Below are positions 16,894 to 26,488 of a DNA stretch of 64,000 nt, piece by piece; within the stretch, counting starts at the first letter, position 1, and every line of letters begins with the position of its first letter. The stretch comes from Bacillota bacterium (GTDB lineage: Bacteria > Bacillota > UBA4882 > UBA8346): assembly GCA_023400055.1 (NCBI GenBank), contig JAEXFN010000045.1:1-64000 (forward strand), given 5' to 3'. Both the position numbers and the translations under genes were made by a program. The notes under the pieces were generated by a model. The model searched no databases. It was not told the DNA's origin and saw only the letters and a program-made list of their open reading frames with translations.

Positions 16894-17583
16894 TTAACTG
16901 TTTTGGGGATTAATCTTCATGCTCTCCACCGAACCCTCGGGGCTCACCATAAACCGCCAAATCTTATCGGAATATTTCTCAGCGTACTCTACCTGCCAAC
17001 GGTCATAATTAAAACTGATTCCCAAAAACTTGCCGAGTTTGAGCGCCTTATAACTGGCCCAGGTCTCGACGGCTTGCTTGGCCTGGGTGGCGGATGAAAT
17101 CGCTCCCTGTTGAACGCGCACCTGGGAACTGAAGTTGTCCGGCGTATACTTCGGCGAGAAGCCAACGACCTGAGCCGGCAGTTTCCAGTCACCGTCCTTT
17201 AAGCTCAAGGTCACACGATAGGGCCCGGCAAGCTTGTACTTGATGATGTTATTGGGCCGAAAACTCAGGACAACGGTCCGGTTTTCGGGCGTCCACTGAA
17301 AAGGAATTACCGAAGTGCTTAAGGATACCCAATTGCCAGCCCGCATGCCCTCCAGATCGCCGGTCACAATAAAATTGCCGTCGCGGAATGACTGCAGATC
17401 CAAACGGAAGTTGATGCTCTCCGCTTTTTTATCGTTATCCTGGTCAACCAGAGTAAACGTGCCTGGTACCTCCAGTACGACTTGCTGATCGAGGACAACG
17501 TCGGTGGGCGCGGCACCGCTGGGAATCATCAAAAACAGCATGATCCCGAGTACTATCCCGATGAGCAATACTTTTTTAATCAA
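16894..17583 (-). CDS. Secreted protein with an EF-hand-like loop, unknown function
   Basis: The product is about 229 residues with a clear signal peptide (basic LIKK, then a long hydrophobic stretch to SGAA). After it, LVDQDNDKKAESINF resembles a calcium-binding or dockerin-like loop. The rest is predicted to be beta-rich and ends with a short helical and PepSY-like tail (WRFMVSPEGSVESMKINP). I do not recognise a family. A TTG at 17583 with CGGGGTG seven bases upstream is preferred; a GTG nine bases earlier would consume its own ribosome site. It lies downstream of the response-regulator gene on the same strand. Confidence 0.7.
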   Translation of the reverse strand: MIKKVLLIGIVLGIMLFLMIPSGAAPTDVVLDQQVVLEVPGTFTLVDQDNDKKAESINFRLDLQSFRDGNFIVTGDLEGMRAGNWVSLSTSVIPFQWTPENRTVVLSFRPNNIIKYKLAGPYRVTLSLKDGDWKLPAQVVGFSPKYTPDNFSSQVRVQQGAISSATQAKQAVETWASYKALKLGKFLGISFNYDRWQVEYAEKYSDKIWRFMVSPEGSVESMKINPQNS

Positions 17584-17784
17584 AAAAATCACCCCGAAAT
17601 GTTGTTTCAGAGTGATTCTCGATCATGGTTGACAATCCTTTATGTAATATCCGCCAACTGAGAGAATTATGCATCGCGCAGGAAAAACCTTCACGAACCA
17701 TTTGGTTCGATCGACGCGCCGGAGTTAATCCCCGGCGATTCGTCAGTCGAGGCAAATCCCGGCAATTGACGTTTCGCCCGGCGG

Positions 17785-18141
17785 CTATGAGAGAGCCATC
17801 TTGTTTAACACGGCAAAAACTTGATCTTTCTCCAACGGTTTCAAAACCACATCCAACGCTCCCGCCTTCAGTCCGCTGAGGATCTCGTTTTTGGAAGAAC
17901 CGGTGCTGCAAAGAATGATCTTTACCTCCGGATCCATGAGTTTAAAATAACGAATCGACTCGATGGCGTCGCAATCCGGCATGAAGAGATCGCGGATAAT
18001 CAACTCCGGATGCACGGTCGAGAACAGTTGCTTGGCTTCTTGATTGGTACCGGCCTCGCGAATTTCGTGTCCTGCTTCCCGCAAGTATTCTTTCAGTATT
18101 GCCCGTACTAAGGGGGAATCGTCGATGAGCAATATCTTCAT
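17785..18141 (-). CDS. Single-domain response regulator (CheY-like)
   Basis: The 118 residues form one receiver domain. The acidic pair is in KILLIDDSP, the phosphorylated Asp in ELIIRDLFMPDCDAI, Thr/Ser in CSTGSS and the conserved Lys in VVLKPLEKDQ. There is no output domain, so it works by protein contact, as CheY or Spo0F do. No kinase lies directly beside it, but the hybrid kinase at 18813-21521 is read from the same strand just upstream and could be the partner. Confidence 0.9.
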   Translation of the reverse strand: MKILLIDDSPLVRAILKEYLREAGHEIREAGTNQEAKQLFSTVHPELIIRDLFMPDCDAIESIRYFKLMDPEVKIILCSTGSSKNEILSGLKAGALDVVLKPLEKDQVFAVLNKMALS

Positions 18142-18327
18142 TGCGTCACTTCCCTTAGAAGCAGGCTAAAAGGAGTCGCCCGACTTTAAGCGCTGCTTTG
18201 TTAAGCTTTGCGGCCACGCCGGTTTTGGGCCGGAGTTTATCCCGATGTTTTAAGCTAACCAATGCTGAAATATTTCTCGCCCGTTAAAGAATTTCCTTTT
18301 TTTTATTTTTTTGTAAGAAATCCAGTC

Positions 18328-18669
18328 TCAATGAATGACCGCGTCGCCGGTATGAACCTGATAGGACCAGTTCCGGCCATTGTTGTTATCCCAATTTTGG
18401 GCACTGTCCCGGAAGCAAAAATTAAAATTGGCAGGCTCCGAGACTTGGACCGAGATCGACCAACCCCCGTCACGGGTTTTCTTCATGGGGATGTCCATTA
18501 CGTTTCCCCATTGTTCGTTCCCGTAACCGGCATGGAGGAATATCTTGTCGGCTCCCGAAGCAGCCAAATGCCCTTTATATTTGATTTTTACTTCATCACC
18601 CAAAGTAATCGGCACTGGGTCCAAAAATATACCATCCACAACTTCCTCGGTCTTTTTTTTACTCGGCAT
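18328..18669 (-). CDS. Stand-alone starch-binding-type module (CBM25-like)
   Basis: The 113-residue protein is essentially one carbohydrate-binding module: VKIKYKGHLAASGADKIFLHAGYG, WGNVMDIPMKKTRDGGW and FCFRDSAQNWDNNNGRNWSY, matching the pattern of CBM25-like starch-binding domains. There is no signal peptide, so it should be cytoplasmic and may bind glycogen or act as a small regulator. GGAG lies upstream of the ATG. The neighbours are signalling genes rather than glycoside hydrolases. Confidence 0.75.
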   Translation of the reverse strand: MPSKKKTEEVVDGIFLDPVPITLGDEVKIKYKGHLAASGADKIFLHAGYGNEQWGNVMDIPMKKTRDGGWSISVQVSEPANFNFCFRDSAQNWDNNNGRNWSYQVHTGDAVIH

Positions 18670-18812
18670 CTCTCCGCCACTCCTTTGTTATTGTATCAGA
18701 ATTTTACTGGAGTATTATGCCCTTACCAAGGTTCGATTATGATGCCAAGGTTTAAGGATCGCTTATGAAGGAAAACTTGTACCTTTTGGAGTCTTCGGCA
18801 TCAGAGCGGTGA

Positions 18813-21521
18813 TTATTGTCCCAAGGCCGAATTATGGGTATCCAGGGCCAACTTAAGTTGCTTCTTCGCCACCACTTTATTGATGGCTTCGGCCAATTCG
18901 TTGATCTTGTATGGCTTTGTGACCACGCCGCTAAAACCGTATTTTTGATAATCGGCCATCACCGGATCGTTGGAATAGCCGCTACTGACGATGGCTTTAC
19001 ATTTCGGATCCATTTCCAGTAATTCTAGAATTGTTTCTCGGCCGCCCTTGCCACCGGGGACTGTCAAATCCAAGATGACGACGTCAAACGGATCGCCGGA
19101 CTCCCGCGCCTGGCGATACAAGTCCAACAGTTCATTGCCATCTTGAGCCAACCGGACCCTGTAACCAATATATTCCAACATCTGACCGATAAGATAGCGG
19201 ATATTCAGGTCGTCGTCCATCAATAAGACTTTTCCTTCCCCGGTGATAAAGCTGTCGACGGCTTCGTCCGGCGAATTCAGGAGATGATCGCTGCCCTGCA
19301 AATAAATGTTAAAACAAGTCCCCTGACCCTCTTTGGACTGAACATCGATGTAACCGCCATGCCGTTTGATGATCGAATACGAAGTGGCTAAACCCAAACC
19401 ATTGCCTCTGGGCTTGGTGGTAAAGTAAGGATCAAAGATCTTCGTCAACAGTTCCTCCGGAATACCGACTCCCTGATCTTGAATGGAAAGTTTGATATAT
19501 TTACCCTTAGGAATCAGCGAACCCCGCTTCACGTGTACATTCTCGGCTTTCACAAAGATCGTTCCGCCATTGGGCATCGCTTGATAAGCGTTGATCACCA
19601 AATTGTTGATCACTTGACTGATCTGCCCCTGATCTACCTCGACCGACCATAAGTTATCAGCGATCGTGATTTCACATTTGACATTGGTGCCGCGCAACGC
19701 GAACTCAGTAGTGTCGCGGATAATATCGGCGATCGAAGCGGTCTTTTTAACCGGGGCGCCACCCTTGGCGAAGGTCAGCAACTGCTTGGTCAAAGCGGTG
19801 GCCCGTTCGATCGCTGCCTCGGTATCCTTTAAATACTTTGAGATATCGCGATCTTTCTTAAACATCGCCCGGGCCAATTGAACATTGGCCAGAATCTCGG
19901 CCAGAATGTTGTTAAAGTCATGGGCGATGCCGCCGGCCAAAACACCGAGAGACTCCAGTTTGGCCGCTTTGAAGAGTTCCTCCTCAATCTTGTGTTTTTC
20001 GGTGTTGTCGTGGAAAACAAGCACTACCCCGATGATTTCGCCATTGGAATTGCGGATCGGGGAACCGCTCAAACCCAAGATCCTTTCTCGTAACTGGCGG
20101 TCGACCAGGACGATATTATTGCTCATTTCGAGACTATCATTGTTTTGAATGACCCGCTGGTGGATGTCCGTATATTGCTCGCTCGTCTGATCATTGATTA
20201 AATAAAAAACCTCATTGAGGGAGCGGCCCAAACATTCCTTCTGGGACCAGCCGGTTATCGCTTCCGCCGCTTTATTGATGATGATGATGTTCCCCTCGAC
20301 ATCCGTGGCGATGACGCCTTCGCCGATCGAACGCAATGTCACGGTGGAACGTTCCTTCTCTGCGGTTAATTCTTCCTGAATCTGTTTGTCCTTCGTGATA
20401 TCCTCAATCATCACAATCGCGTGAAGGCCTTGATTGGCCGTATCCTGTAATCCGGAGACCGTCACGCTCCCCCAGATGAACCCCTCCTTTTTACAAAAGC
20501 GGTTTTCCACATAATATTTGTTGATTTTACCGGTCATCAGTTTGCTAAACATGTAATTACCAGGTTCCCGATCGTCTGCGTAAACGAGATCGGTGAAATT
20601 CAATTGCTGAAATTCGTTGTCATCGTAGCCGAAGATCTCCAATGCGGCCGGATTGTTTTTAACGATTCGACCGTTCTTGTCCAGCAGCAGCAGTCCGATG
20701 CCCACACTGTTAAAAAAGGCATCGAAACGGTCTTCACTGATCCGCAATGCAGCCTGGCTTAATTTTAGGTTCTGGGAAGGCGCCATGATGGCAACCCGGA
20801 CAATCCCGATATAACTGAAATAAATTGACAACCATTGTAAAAAGTAAGCGCCTGTCGTCAGCCACTTTAACGAGAATTGCTCCGAAACTAAGAACAATAC
20901 GGTGGAACCGCTCAACAAGCCCAATGCTGCAAAAATATGATAGCCGAATTGGCGTTGCCAACTCCGGAAGCGTAGCAGGACGACAAACGCTCCGAGCAAC
21001 ATCAGGAATATCAAATACCAAATCCAGCGCATGCTCTCTTTAATCGGAGCCAGCCAAGGAAAAGCAGCGGCTTGACTGAGTCCGATCAGCCCGAGGCAGA
21101 CTAGAAAAAATCCGCCATACAAATAATGAACGCGTTGAACCTGGTAACGGGTTCGGGCTCGGCTCAGCAACGGAAACGCCAGAAACAGCGAAGCTTGAAG
21201 CAATCGGCCGAGAACATAAACCTGCGCGGCGAATTGTTGCGGTTCCCGGAACAATGCCGGCTCATAGCCCGTAACGACATACGCCAAATCAAAGCAGCCC
21301 ATCCATAAAAAAACAGCACCCAAACTCATTAAATGCTGATTGTCAGAAAAACTCCGGGCATTCCAGATCGCCATCCAGATCGTAAAGGATAGCAACGTCC
21401 CGGTAATTTCCGCAATCCCACTAAAAAGCCCCTCCCGGGCTGGACCCACCCAAATAAAAAACATCAGAAAAACCGTTGGAATGATTAAATATATTAAATT
21501 TTGCCGCTGGCGATGTTCCAC
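18813..21521 (-). CDS. Hybrid sensor histidine kinase, MASE3-PAS-PAS-HisKA-HATPase-REC
   Basis: This 902-residue protein has an N-terminal MASE3-like sensor of seven or eight membrane helices (to about residue 240), two PAS domains (from about 265 and 390; the second with ITGWSQKECLGRSLNEVF), a HisKA helix with the phosphorylated His in GGIAHDFNNILAEI, a HATPase domain (NLVINAYQAMPNG, DQGVGIPEE, GNGLGLATSYSI) and a C-terminal receiver (VLLMDDDLNIRYL, VVILDLTVPGGKGG, VTKPYKINEL). The start is GTG after GGAGG. It is an orphan kinase; the receiver may be regulatory or part of a phosphorelay. The input signal is unknown. Confidence 0.93.
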   Translation of the reverse strand: MEHRQRQNLIYLIIPTVFLMFFIWVGPAREGLFSGIAEITGTLLSFTIWMAIWNARSFSDNQHLMSLGAVFLWMGCFDLAYVVTGYEPALFREPQQFAAQVYVLGRLLQASLFLAFPLLSRARTRYQVQRVHYLYGGFFLVCLGLIGLSQAAAFPWLAPIKESMRWIWYLIFLMLLGAFVVLLRFRSWQRQFGYHIFAALGLLSGSTVLFLVSEQFSLKWLTTGAYFLQWLSIYFSYIGIVRVAIMAPSQNLKLSQAALRISEDRFDAFFNSVGIGLLLLDKNGRIVKNNPAALEIFGYDDNEFQQLNFTDLVYADDREPGNYMFSKLMTGKINKYYVENRFCKKEGFIWGSVTVSGLQDTANQGLHAIVMIEDITKDKQIQEELTAEKERSTVTLRSIGEGVIATDVEGNIIIINKAAEAITGWSQKECLGRSLNEVFYLINDQTSEQYTDIHQRVIQNNDSLEMSNNIVLVDRQLRERILGLSGSPIRNSNGEIIGVVLVFHDNTEKHKIEEELFKAAKLESLGVLAGGIAHDFNNILAEILANVQLARAMFKKDRDISKYLKDTEAAIERATALTKQLLTFAKGGAPVKKTASIADIIRDTTEFALRGTNVKCEITIADNLWSVEVDQGQISQVINNLVINAYQAMPNGGTIFVKAENVHVKRGSLIPKGKYIKLSIQDQGVGIPEELLTKIFDPYFTTKPRGNGLGLATSYSIIKRHGGYIDVQSKEGQGTCFNIYLQGSDHLLNSPDEAVDSFITGEGKVLLMDDDLNIRYLIGQMLEYIGYRVRLAQDGNELLDLYRQARESGDPFDVVILDLTVPGGKGGRETILELLEMDPKCKAIVSSGYSNDPVMADYQKYGFSGVVTKPYKINELAEAINKVVAKKQLKLALDTHNSALGQ

Positions 21522-21601
21522 TTTAAACCTCCGGTTTTTTTGTAACCATAAAGTTTAATCCAGTGCTCTGGTAAAGCTTAACGCGGAAATGAACCATTAA
21601 T

Positions 21602-21867
21602 TTAACCTGTTGTGCTAGTTGATGATAATGTTACTGTACAAGGACTTCGGAACGCGTATAGAGTGCACCATGAATCGTCGTCCGGTACGATGGGGGTTTG
21701 GACCTATCCTTCCATTCCTTCCGCACGGCTCTATCAAACGTTGCCGCTGCTTCCGAATGTCGATCCGGGGATTCGAATGATGCTTTGCCGACGATAACCG
21801 GGTTTTCATGCCATCGAATTGCTAAAGTTGTGCCTTTTATGGAATCCATCTAGCACAACGCGTTAAT
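21602..21867. repeat. Segment bounded by inverted GCACAAC motifs
   Basis: TTAACCTGTTGTGC at 21602-21615 is an inverted, slightly altered copy of GCACAACGCGTTAAT at 21853-21867. The 240 bases between have no convincing gene. The right-hand motif is also the left end of the next element, so two units share an end. Confidence 0.5.
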
Positions 21868-22341
21868 TAGACTTCATCTTTAATCATCAATATCTTTATC
21901 TACAAAAGTTAGATCTTAATTCACAAAAGATCGATCTGGAATCGTCGCAGATCGATCTTTATTCACAAAAGATCGATCTTGATCCATAAAAGGAAGATCC
22001 TTATTAACAAAAGGAAGATCTTGATCCACAAAAGATCGATCTGGAATCATCGCAGACCGATCTTTATTCACAAAAGATCGATCTTTTGTGAATAAGTGAG
22101 TTACGCGAATCATCCGGGCTGAAACCGGAACGCCTCCGCCCGCCGTCTTTACGATTTCAATTCCATGGCCGTGAATCTCAGTTTGCTTCTCAAATTCCTC
22201 CGCTTTGGACAGAGTTTATCCCAACGCTTTTTATTTCCCGTATCCAAACCAAAATCTCAGCGCATCGTCTTGGCTATTTCCTGGATAGGCTGATCGGCCA
22301 TCCTGGGCAGTTTCAAAGTTCATCTGGCACAACGCGTCAAT
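21853..22341. mobile_element. About 0.49-kb interspersed element, copy E2
   Basis: Bounded by direct GCACAACGCGTTAAT (21853-21867) and GCACAACGCGTCAAT (22327-22341). It contains array A2 and then about 240 bases that recur, inverted and roughly 90% identical by eye, at 57835-58078. The shared part can be read as protein, but differences between copies fall freely in all codon positions, so it is probably non-coding. No transposase is present; it is MITE-like at most. Target-site duplications are not obvious. Confidence 0.65.
21887..22096. repeat. 21-bp tandem array, class A (copy A2)
   Basis: Ten contiguous 21-bp units begin at 21887 and every 21 bases after. Perfect TTATNCACA matches lie at 21959-21967 and 22064-22072, and one on the other strand at 22087-22095. 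The array ends in a 28-bp palindrome at 22066-22093, with arms ATTCACAAAA and TTTTGTGAAT around GATCGATC, so the last unit is inverted. Confidence 0.9.
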
Positions 22342-22400
22342 TTATTATATCATAAGATTTTTCTATTTGCCCAATCCCTTCCATTTGATTTTAAACCCAT

Positions 22401-22445
22401 ATTACGAAAAAAGCCTACTTTAGGCAAGTAGGCTTTTTTCGTAAT
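22401..22445. terminator. Strong bidirectional terminator, 20-bp stem
   Basis: A perfect 20-bp stem (22401-22420 with 22426-22445) closes a five-base loop TAGGC; the arm contains GAAAAAAGCC and GGCTTTTTTC. It lies 18 bases past the glnS stop on the minus strand. Confidence 0.9.
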
Positions 22446-22462
22446 AACAGTAACTGCGGATT

Positions 22463-24172
22463 TCAGCTTTTTCCCCAGGAGTCGCGCAGTCCAACAGTAC
22501 GGTTGAAGACCAGGCGATCTGGTCGAGAGTCAAGATCTACGCAGAAATAACCCTGGCGTAAGAACTGGAATCGGCTACCGGATTGAGCATCTTTTAAACT
22601 CGGTTCCACCTTGCACGCGTTGAGGACGATTAAGGAATCGGGATTCAACGCCGCGTTTTCGGCGGGATTTTCATCCAGGAACAAGTGATCATACACTCGG
22701 ACCTCGGCATCGAGGGCATGCGCGGCTGAAACCCAGTGGGAAGTCCCCTTAACTTTCCGGCCATCAGCGGACCAACCACCGCGTGTTTCCGGATCATACG
22801 TACAATGTAGCTCCACGATCTCCCCGGTGGCCGGGTCTTTGACAACGCTTCGGCAGGTAATATAATAGGCATGTTTTAGACGGACTTCCCGCCCCGGCGA
22901 CAGCCGGAAATACCCTTTGGGCGGATCCTCCCGGAAATCGTCCCGTTCAATATAGATCACCTTAGAAAAAGGGACCTTGCGGGTACCGAGTTCAGGATTC
23001 TCGGGATTAATCTCGGCATCAAACTCTTCGACTTGGCCATCCGGGTAATTGTCGATGATCACTTTGAGCGGTTCCAACACCGCCATCACCCGGGGCGCTT
23101 TGATATTCAGATCTTCGCGGATGCAATGCTCAAGCAAAGCGATATCCACGATGCTATTGCTTTTGGCCACGCCGATTCGATCGCAGAAGTTGCGGATCGA
23201 TTCGGGAGTATAACCTCGTCTCCGTAAACCCGAGATGGTTGGCATTCTTGGATCACTCCACCCGTTTACCGCTCCATTCCGGACCAATTCGAGCAGTTTG
23301 CGCTTACTCATAACCGTATGATTGAGATTCAAGCGAGCAAATTCGATCTGTTGCGGTTTAGCCGGCAGATCGAGATTCTCAATCACCCAATTGTAGAGGG
23401 GGCGGTGATCCTCAAACTCCAACGTGCAAATGGAATGAGTGATCCCTTCCAAGGCGTCCGAGATGGGATGGGCATAATCATACATCGGGTAGATGCACCA
23501 TTGATCGCCGGTACGGTGGTGGGTCGACCGCAGGATCCGGTAGATCACGGGATCGCGCAGGTTGATATTGGGCGAAGCCATGTCGATCTTGGCCCGTAAA
23601 ACCTTGGAACCGTCCGGAAATTCCCCAGCCCGCATCCGCTTGAAAAGATCGAGGTTCTCGGCGACAGGACGGTTACGGCAGGGACTTTCCTTGCCCGGCT
23701 CGGTAAGTGTACCGCGGTGCTCCCGAATTTCTTGCGCACTCAAATCGCAAACGAATGCCTTGCCGGCTTGAATTAGATCAAGCGCATATTGATAGAACTT
23801 TTCATAATAATCGGAAGCATAAAACAAGCGTTCTTCCCAGTCAAATCCCAACCAGCGGACATCTTCCTGAATCGAGTCCACATACTCCGTATCTTCTTTG
23901 CTGGGATTGGTGTCATCAAACCGTAGGTTACAGATGCCTTGATTTCGTTGGGCGATCCCAAAATTGAGACAGATCGATTTGGCATGGCCGATATGCAAAT
24001 AACCGTTGGGCTCCGGAGGAAAACGGGTATGTACTTTACCCCCGTGCTTACCGGTTTTAAAATCTTCATTAATAATCTCTTGAATAAAATTGGTGGATAT
24101 TGCCGGATTATTTGGTGAATCGGTTGTCTCTTCCTCGGCCGAGAATAGTTTGGCGTTGTCAGATTCCATCAT
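22463..24172 (-). CDS. glnS: Glutaminyl-tRNA synthetase
   Basis: The 569-residue class I synthetase charges tRNA-Gln directly. The HIGH motif is in PPEPNGYLHIGHAKSI, the KMSKS equivalent in HTVMSKRK, and GlnRS-specific text includes RFDDTNPSKEDTEYVDSI and the C-terminal anticodon-binding barrels. The start at 24172 is chosen for AAGGAGGACA just before ATG-ATG. Many Bacillota lack GlnRS and use GluRS with GatCAB, so its presence is informative about lineage or transfer. A promoter is visible upstream, and the gene ends at a strong terminator. Confidence 0.97.
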   Translation of the reverse strand: MMESDNAKLFSAEEETTDSPNNPAISTNFIQEIINEDFKTGKHGGKVHTRFPPEPNGYLHIGHAKSICLNFGIAQRNQGICNLRFDDTNPSKEDTEYVDSIQEDVRWLGFDWEERLFYASDYYEKFYQYALDLIQAGKAFVCDLSAQEIREHRGTLTEPGKESPCRNRPVAENLDLFKRMRAGEFPDGSKVLRAKIDMASPNINLRDPVIYRILRSTHHRTGDQWCIYPMYDYAHPISDALEGITHSICTLEFEDHRPLYNWVIENLDLPAKPQQIEFARLNLNHTVMSKRKLLELVRNGAVNGWSDPRMPTISGLRRRGYTPESIRNFCDRIGVAKSNSIVDIALLEHCIREDLNIKAPRVMAVLEPLKVIIDNYPDGQVEEFDAEINPENPELGTRKVPFSKVIYIERDDFREDPPKGYFRLSPGREVRLKHAYYITCRSVVKDPATGEIVELHCTYDPETRGGWSADGRKVKGTSHWVSAAHALDAEVRVYDHLFLDENPAENAALNPDSLIVLNACKVEPSLKDAQSGSRFQFLRQGYFCVDLDSRPDRLVFNRTVGLRDSWGKS

Positions 24173-24255
24173 TGTCCTCCTTAACAGATAAAAGAATACC
24201 CGCAAACTCGTTTGATAAACAGTTTTCTTACATGGGTCTCACATTATACTCCCTT

Positions 24256-24285
24256 ATTATAATATCTATTGAAAAAGGTTTGCAA
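24256..24285 (-). promoter_or_regulatory. Probable promoter of glnS
   Basis: On the minus strand TTGCAA (24280-24285) and TATAAT (24256-24261) are 18 bases apart. A second TATAAT lies at 24243-24248. Both are about 80 bases before the glnS start. Confidence 0.6.
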
Positions 24286-24328
24286 ATTTTTTTTGGTTAG
24301 ATGAACCCAAGATTATCGTTCATTGAAA

Positions 24329-26488
24329 TCAAAAACGGTGGCCCAATAAAAGATTGAGCCCGTGATTGGTTCCTTTTCCGAAACTGGTCCCGATATATAA
24401 AGTTCCGAAGACCGTCGGACTGACCAAACCAATGGATAGGTCGGTATGCAGTTGTGGATCGGACCATTCCGCAAAAGCTCCCCCTCTTTCGACAAACGTC
24501 CCCAAGTAGAGACTTTTCCGGGTCAGCGGTAACTTCCTCAAATAGCGCAGATAGCCGATGGTGCCGAGCAAATAATGGTTGCCCTGAAGCTCCTGAAACT
24601 GATAGGTCCCCAGTTGCAATGGTCCACCGAGCTTAAACTTTTGGACCAGCGGGAGATCCCCTTCAAAAGACGAACCTCCGGCAAGCGCGGCCACCAGGAT
24701 ATCATGCCCGCCCAGCGGATTGCTCCAGCGCAAGCTGGCTTCGACTGTACCAAACGGTTCGGAGGCTCCCGGAGCCGCATCATACCAATTACTTTTAAGC
24801 ATCCCAAAAAAGCTTCGGCCCACCGTTTCATCGGCATTCATATACGTGAATTTCAGCTCGGTTTTCCGAACTGAACCGCTCAGGTCGCCCAGATCCAGGT
24901 AATTCCCCACTGTAGTGCGCAGGCGCTGATGGCCAATTTGATATCCCAAACGCAATTCTGCATATTTATTCAAAGTAAGCCCGGCGTCCAAACCGATGTC
25001 GCCATTAATCACCTTGTAACTTTGCAACCTGTTGCCATTCTCAAATAAACTGCCGTCAGTCTGCTCCAACTTCAGACTGGGGGCCAAAAACCATTGGCTG
25101 TTGCCGAGTGGCTGATAGAATTCAGTCGCAAAATAAGGAAGAGACCCGATTCCGATATCGGTCCGCAGTTCGGAGTGTCCGCCGGTTAAATTATACGCCG
25201 TACTCCGAAATCCAGCCGTAAGATCCCGATAATCAGCGCCATCCCAGTTGGCCTGCAGGGAAAAACTGATAAACGGCGGACCATAGTTTTTTTCGACCAC
25301 CGTGATTAGCAGAACCGGCTTTTCTTCCTTGAAAATCATTTCATAACGCAAACTCTCATATAAGCCGCACCCGGAGATTTGGGTCAGCTCCTTTTCCAGA
25401 TCGGTCAATTGCAACGGCTTTCCTACGAAAGAGCGTAATTGCTTTTGAATCGCTTTACGGTTCGCTTCATTGGTTCCCCGGACTTCAATGGCTTCGGGCA
25501 CCGCCGTGAGCGTCCGCCGGCGCTCGGCGCGTCCGCGCAAATAAGCTTGCCAGGTTTTTTCATCCACGGCCAATTTTTTTAAGTCAGCGGCCTGCCGGGC
25601 GGCCGCCTGATAACCGGCGCGAATGAATTGATCGATTTTATTCCAGTCCATAAATGAAAAATCGGCAATCTCCGGATGAATGACAATATTGGCCAATTCC
25701 AGAGCTCGGCGCGTATTCTCATTGATAACCGTATTGACGGAACTCATTAAAACCGAATCAACGCCGGTGCTCGTCTGATTGTGATTATCCTGATTGCAAT
25801 TCACGGCGATTACCACATCGGCGCCCATGTTTTTGACCACATCCGCCGGGACGTTATCCACCAGGCCGCCATCGACCAGCAGGCGGTCATCCCGCTGCAC
25901 CGGGGTAAATACGCCCGGCACGGCCATCGTCGCCCGCATCGCTTCCGCCAGCGAACCATCCTTGAATATATAAGGTTCCGAATTGCGGATATCCGTTGCA
26001 ACGCTGCGATACGGGGTGGGCAACTCGTCAAAACTGCCGATATTGGAATACGGCAGGGTAATCCGGCTCAATAAGAGACTGACCCGGTAAAGTGAGAGTC
26101 CGTTGGGGATAATCAGTTTATGGCGCAGCCCGATCTCTTGAATCGGATATTCAAACCGGTCCTCTTTTCGGCGAAAATCTAAAGCGTAATAAGGCGGAGC
26201 CGAGTCGAAGATATGATTCCAGTCAATCCCCTTCACAAAAAGCGCTATTTCCTTCGGGGACATTCCCAGGGCGTAGAGACCGCCCATTAATCCACCCATG
26301 CTGGTCCCGGCAACGGCGTCCACCGGAATATGGTTTTCCTCCAGCCATTGCAAGACTCCAACATGCGTAAAACCCAACGCGCTGCCGCCACCCAGCGCTA
26401 GTCCAATACGCGGCCGGGAAGAATCGGCCGCGGTGGCCGCGTCGACCTTCAGCGCGCCAAACCGTGAAACCAAAATAAGGCAGCCCAC
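24329..26488 (-). CDS. Patatin-like phospholipase with outer-membrane barrel (PlpD-like) 1
   Basis: The 719-residue protein has a patatin domain: oxyanion loop GLALGGGSALG, nucleophile motif GTSMGG, catalytic Asp in LLVDGGLVDNVP. A POTRA-like segment follows (IEVRGTNEANRKAIQKQLRSF), then about 330 residues of beta-barrel ending LLLGHRF with the terminal Phe typical of BamA-assembled barrels. This is the layout of type Vd secreted lipases, which need an outer membrane. The GTG start at 26488 cuts the signal peptide: upstream in-frame codons read IRKLLLIV but have no start, and an ATG at about 26523 is in another frame. A small frameshift or odd start is likely. Confidence 0.85.
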   Translation of the reverse strand: MGCLILVSRFGALKVDAATAADSSRPRIGLALGGGSALGFTHVGVLQWLEENHIPVDAVAGTSMGGLMGGLYALGMSPKEIALFVKGIDWNHIFDSAPPYYALDFRRKEDRFEYPIQEIGLRHKLIIPNGLSLYRVSLLLSRITLPYSNIGSFDELPTPYRSVATDIRNSEPYIFKDGSLAEAMRATMAVPGVFTPVQRDDRLLVDGGLVDNVPADVVKNMGADVVIAVNCNQDNHNQTSTGVDSVLMSSVNTVINENTRRALELANIVIHPEIADFSFMDWNKIDQFIRAGYQAAARQAADLKKLAVDEKTWQAYLRGRAERRRTLTAVPEAIEVRGTNEANRKAIQKQLRSFVGKPLQLTDLEKELTQISGCGLYESLRYEMIFKEEKPVLLITVVEKNYGPPFISFSLQANWDGADYRDLTAGFRSTAYNLTGGHSELRTDIGIGSLPYFATEFYQPLGNSQWFLAPSLKLEQTDGSLFENGNRLQSYKVINGDIGLDAGLTLNKYAELRLGYQIGHQRLRTTVGNYLDLGDLSGSVRKTELKFTYMNADETVGRSFFGMLKSNWYDAAPGASEPFGTVEASLRWSNPLGGHDILVAALAGGSSFEGDLPLVQKFKLGGPLQLGTYQFQELQGNHYLLGTIGYLRYLRKLPLTRKSLYLGTFVERGGAFAEWSDPQLHTDLSIGLVSPTVFGTLYIGTSFGKGTNHGLNLLLGHRF

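Noticed and set aside
17625..17785. Riboswitch (c-di-GMP type) between the CheY-like and secreted-protein genes
   Set aside because: There is a CGCCGG/CCGGCG hairpin (17717-17737), but the conserved riboswitch core could not be found.
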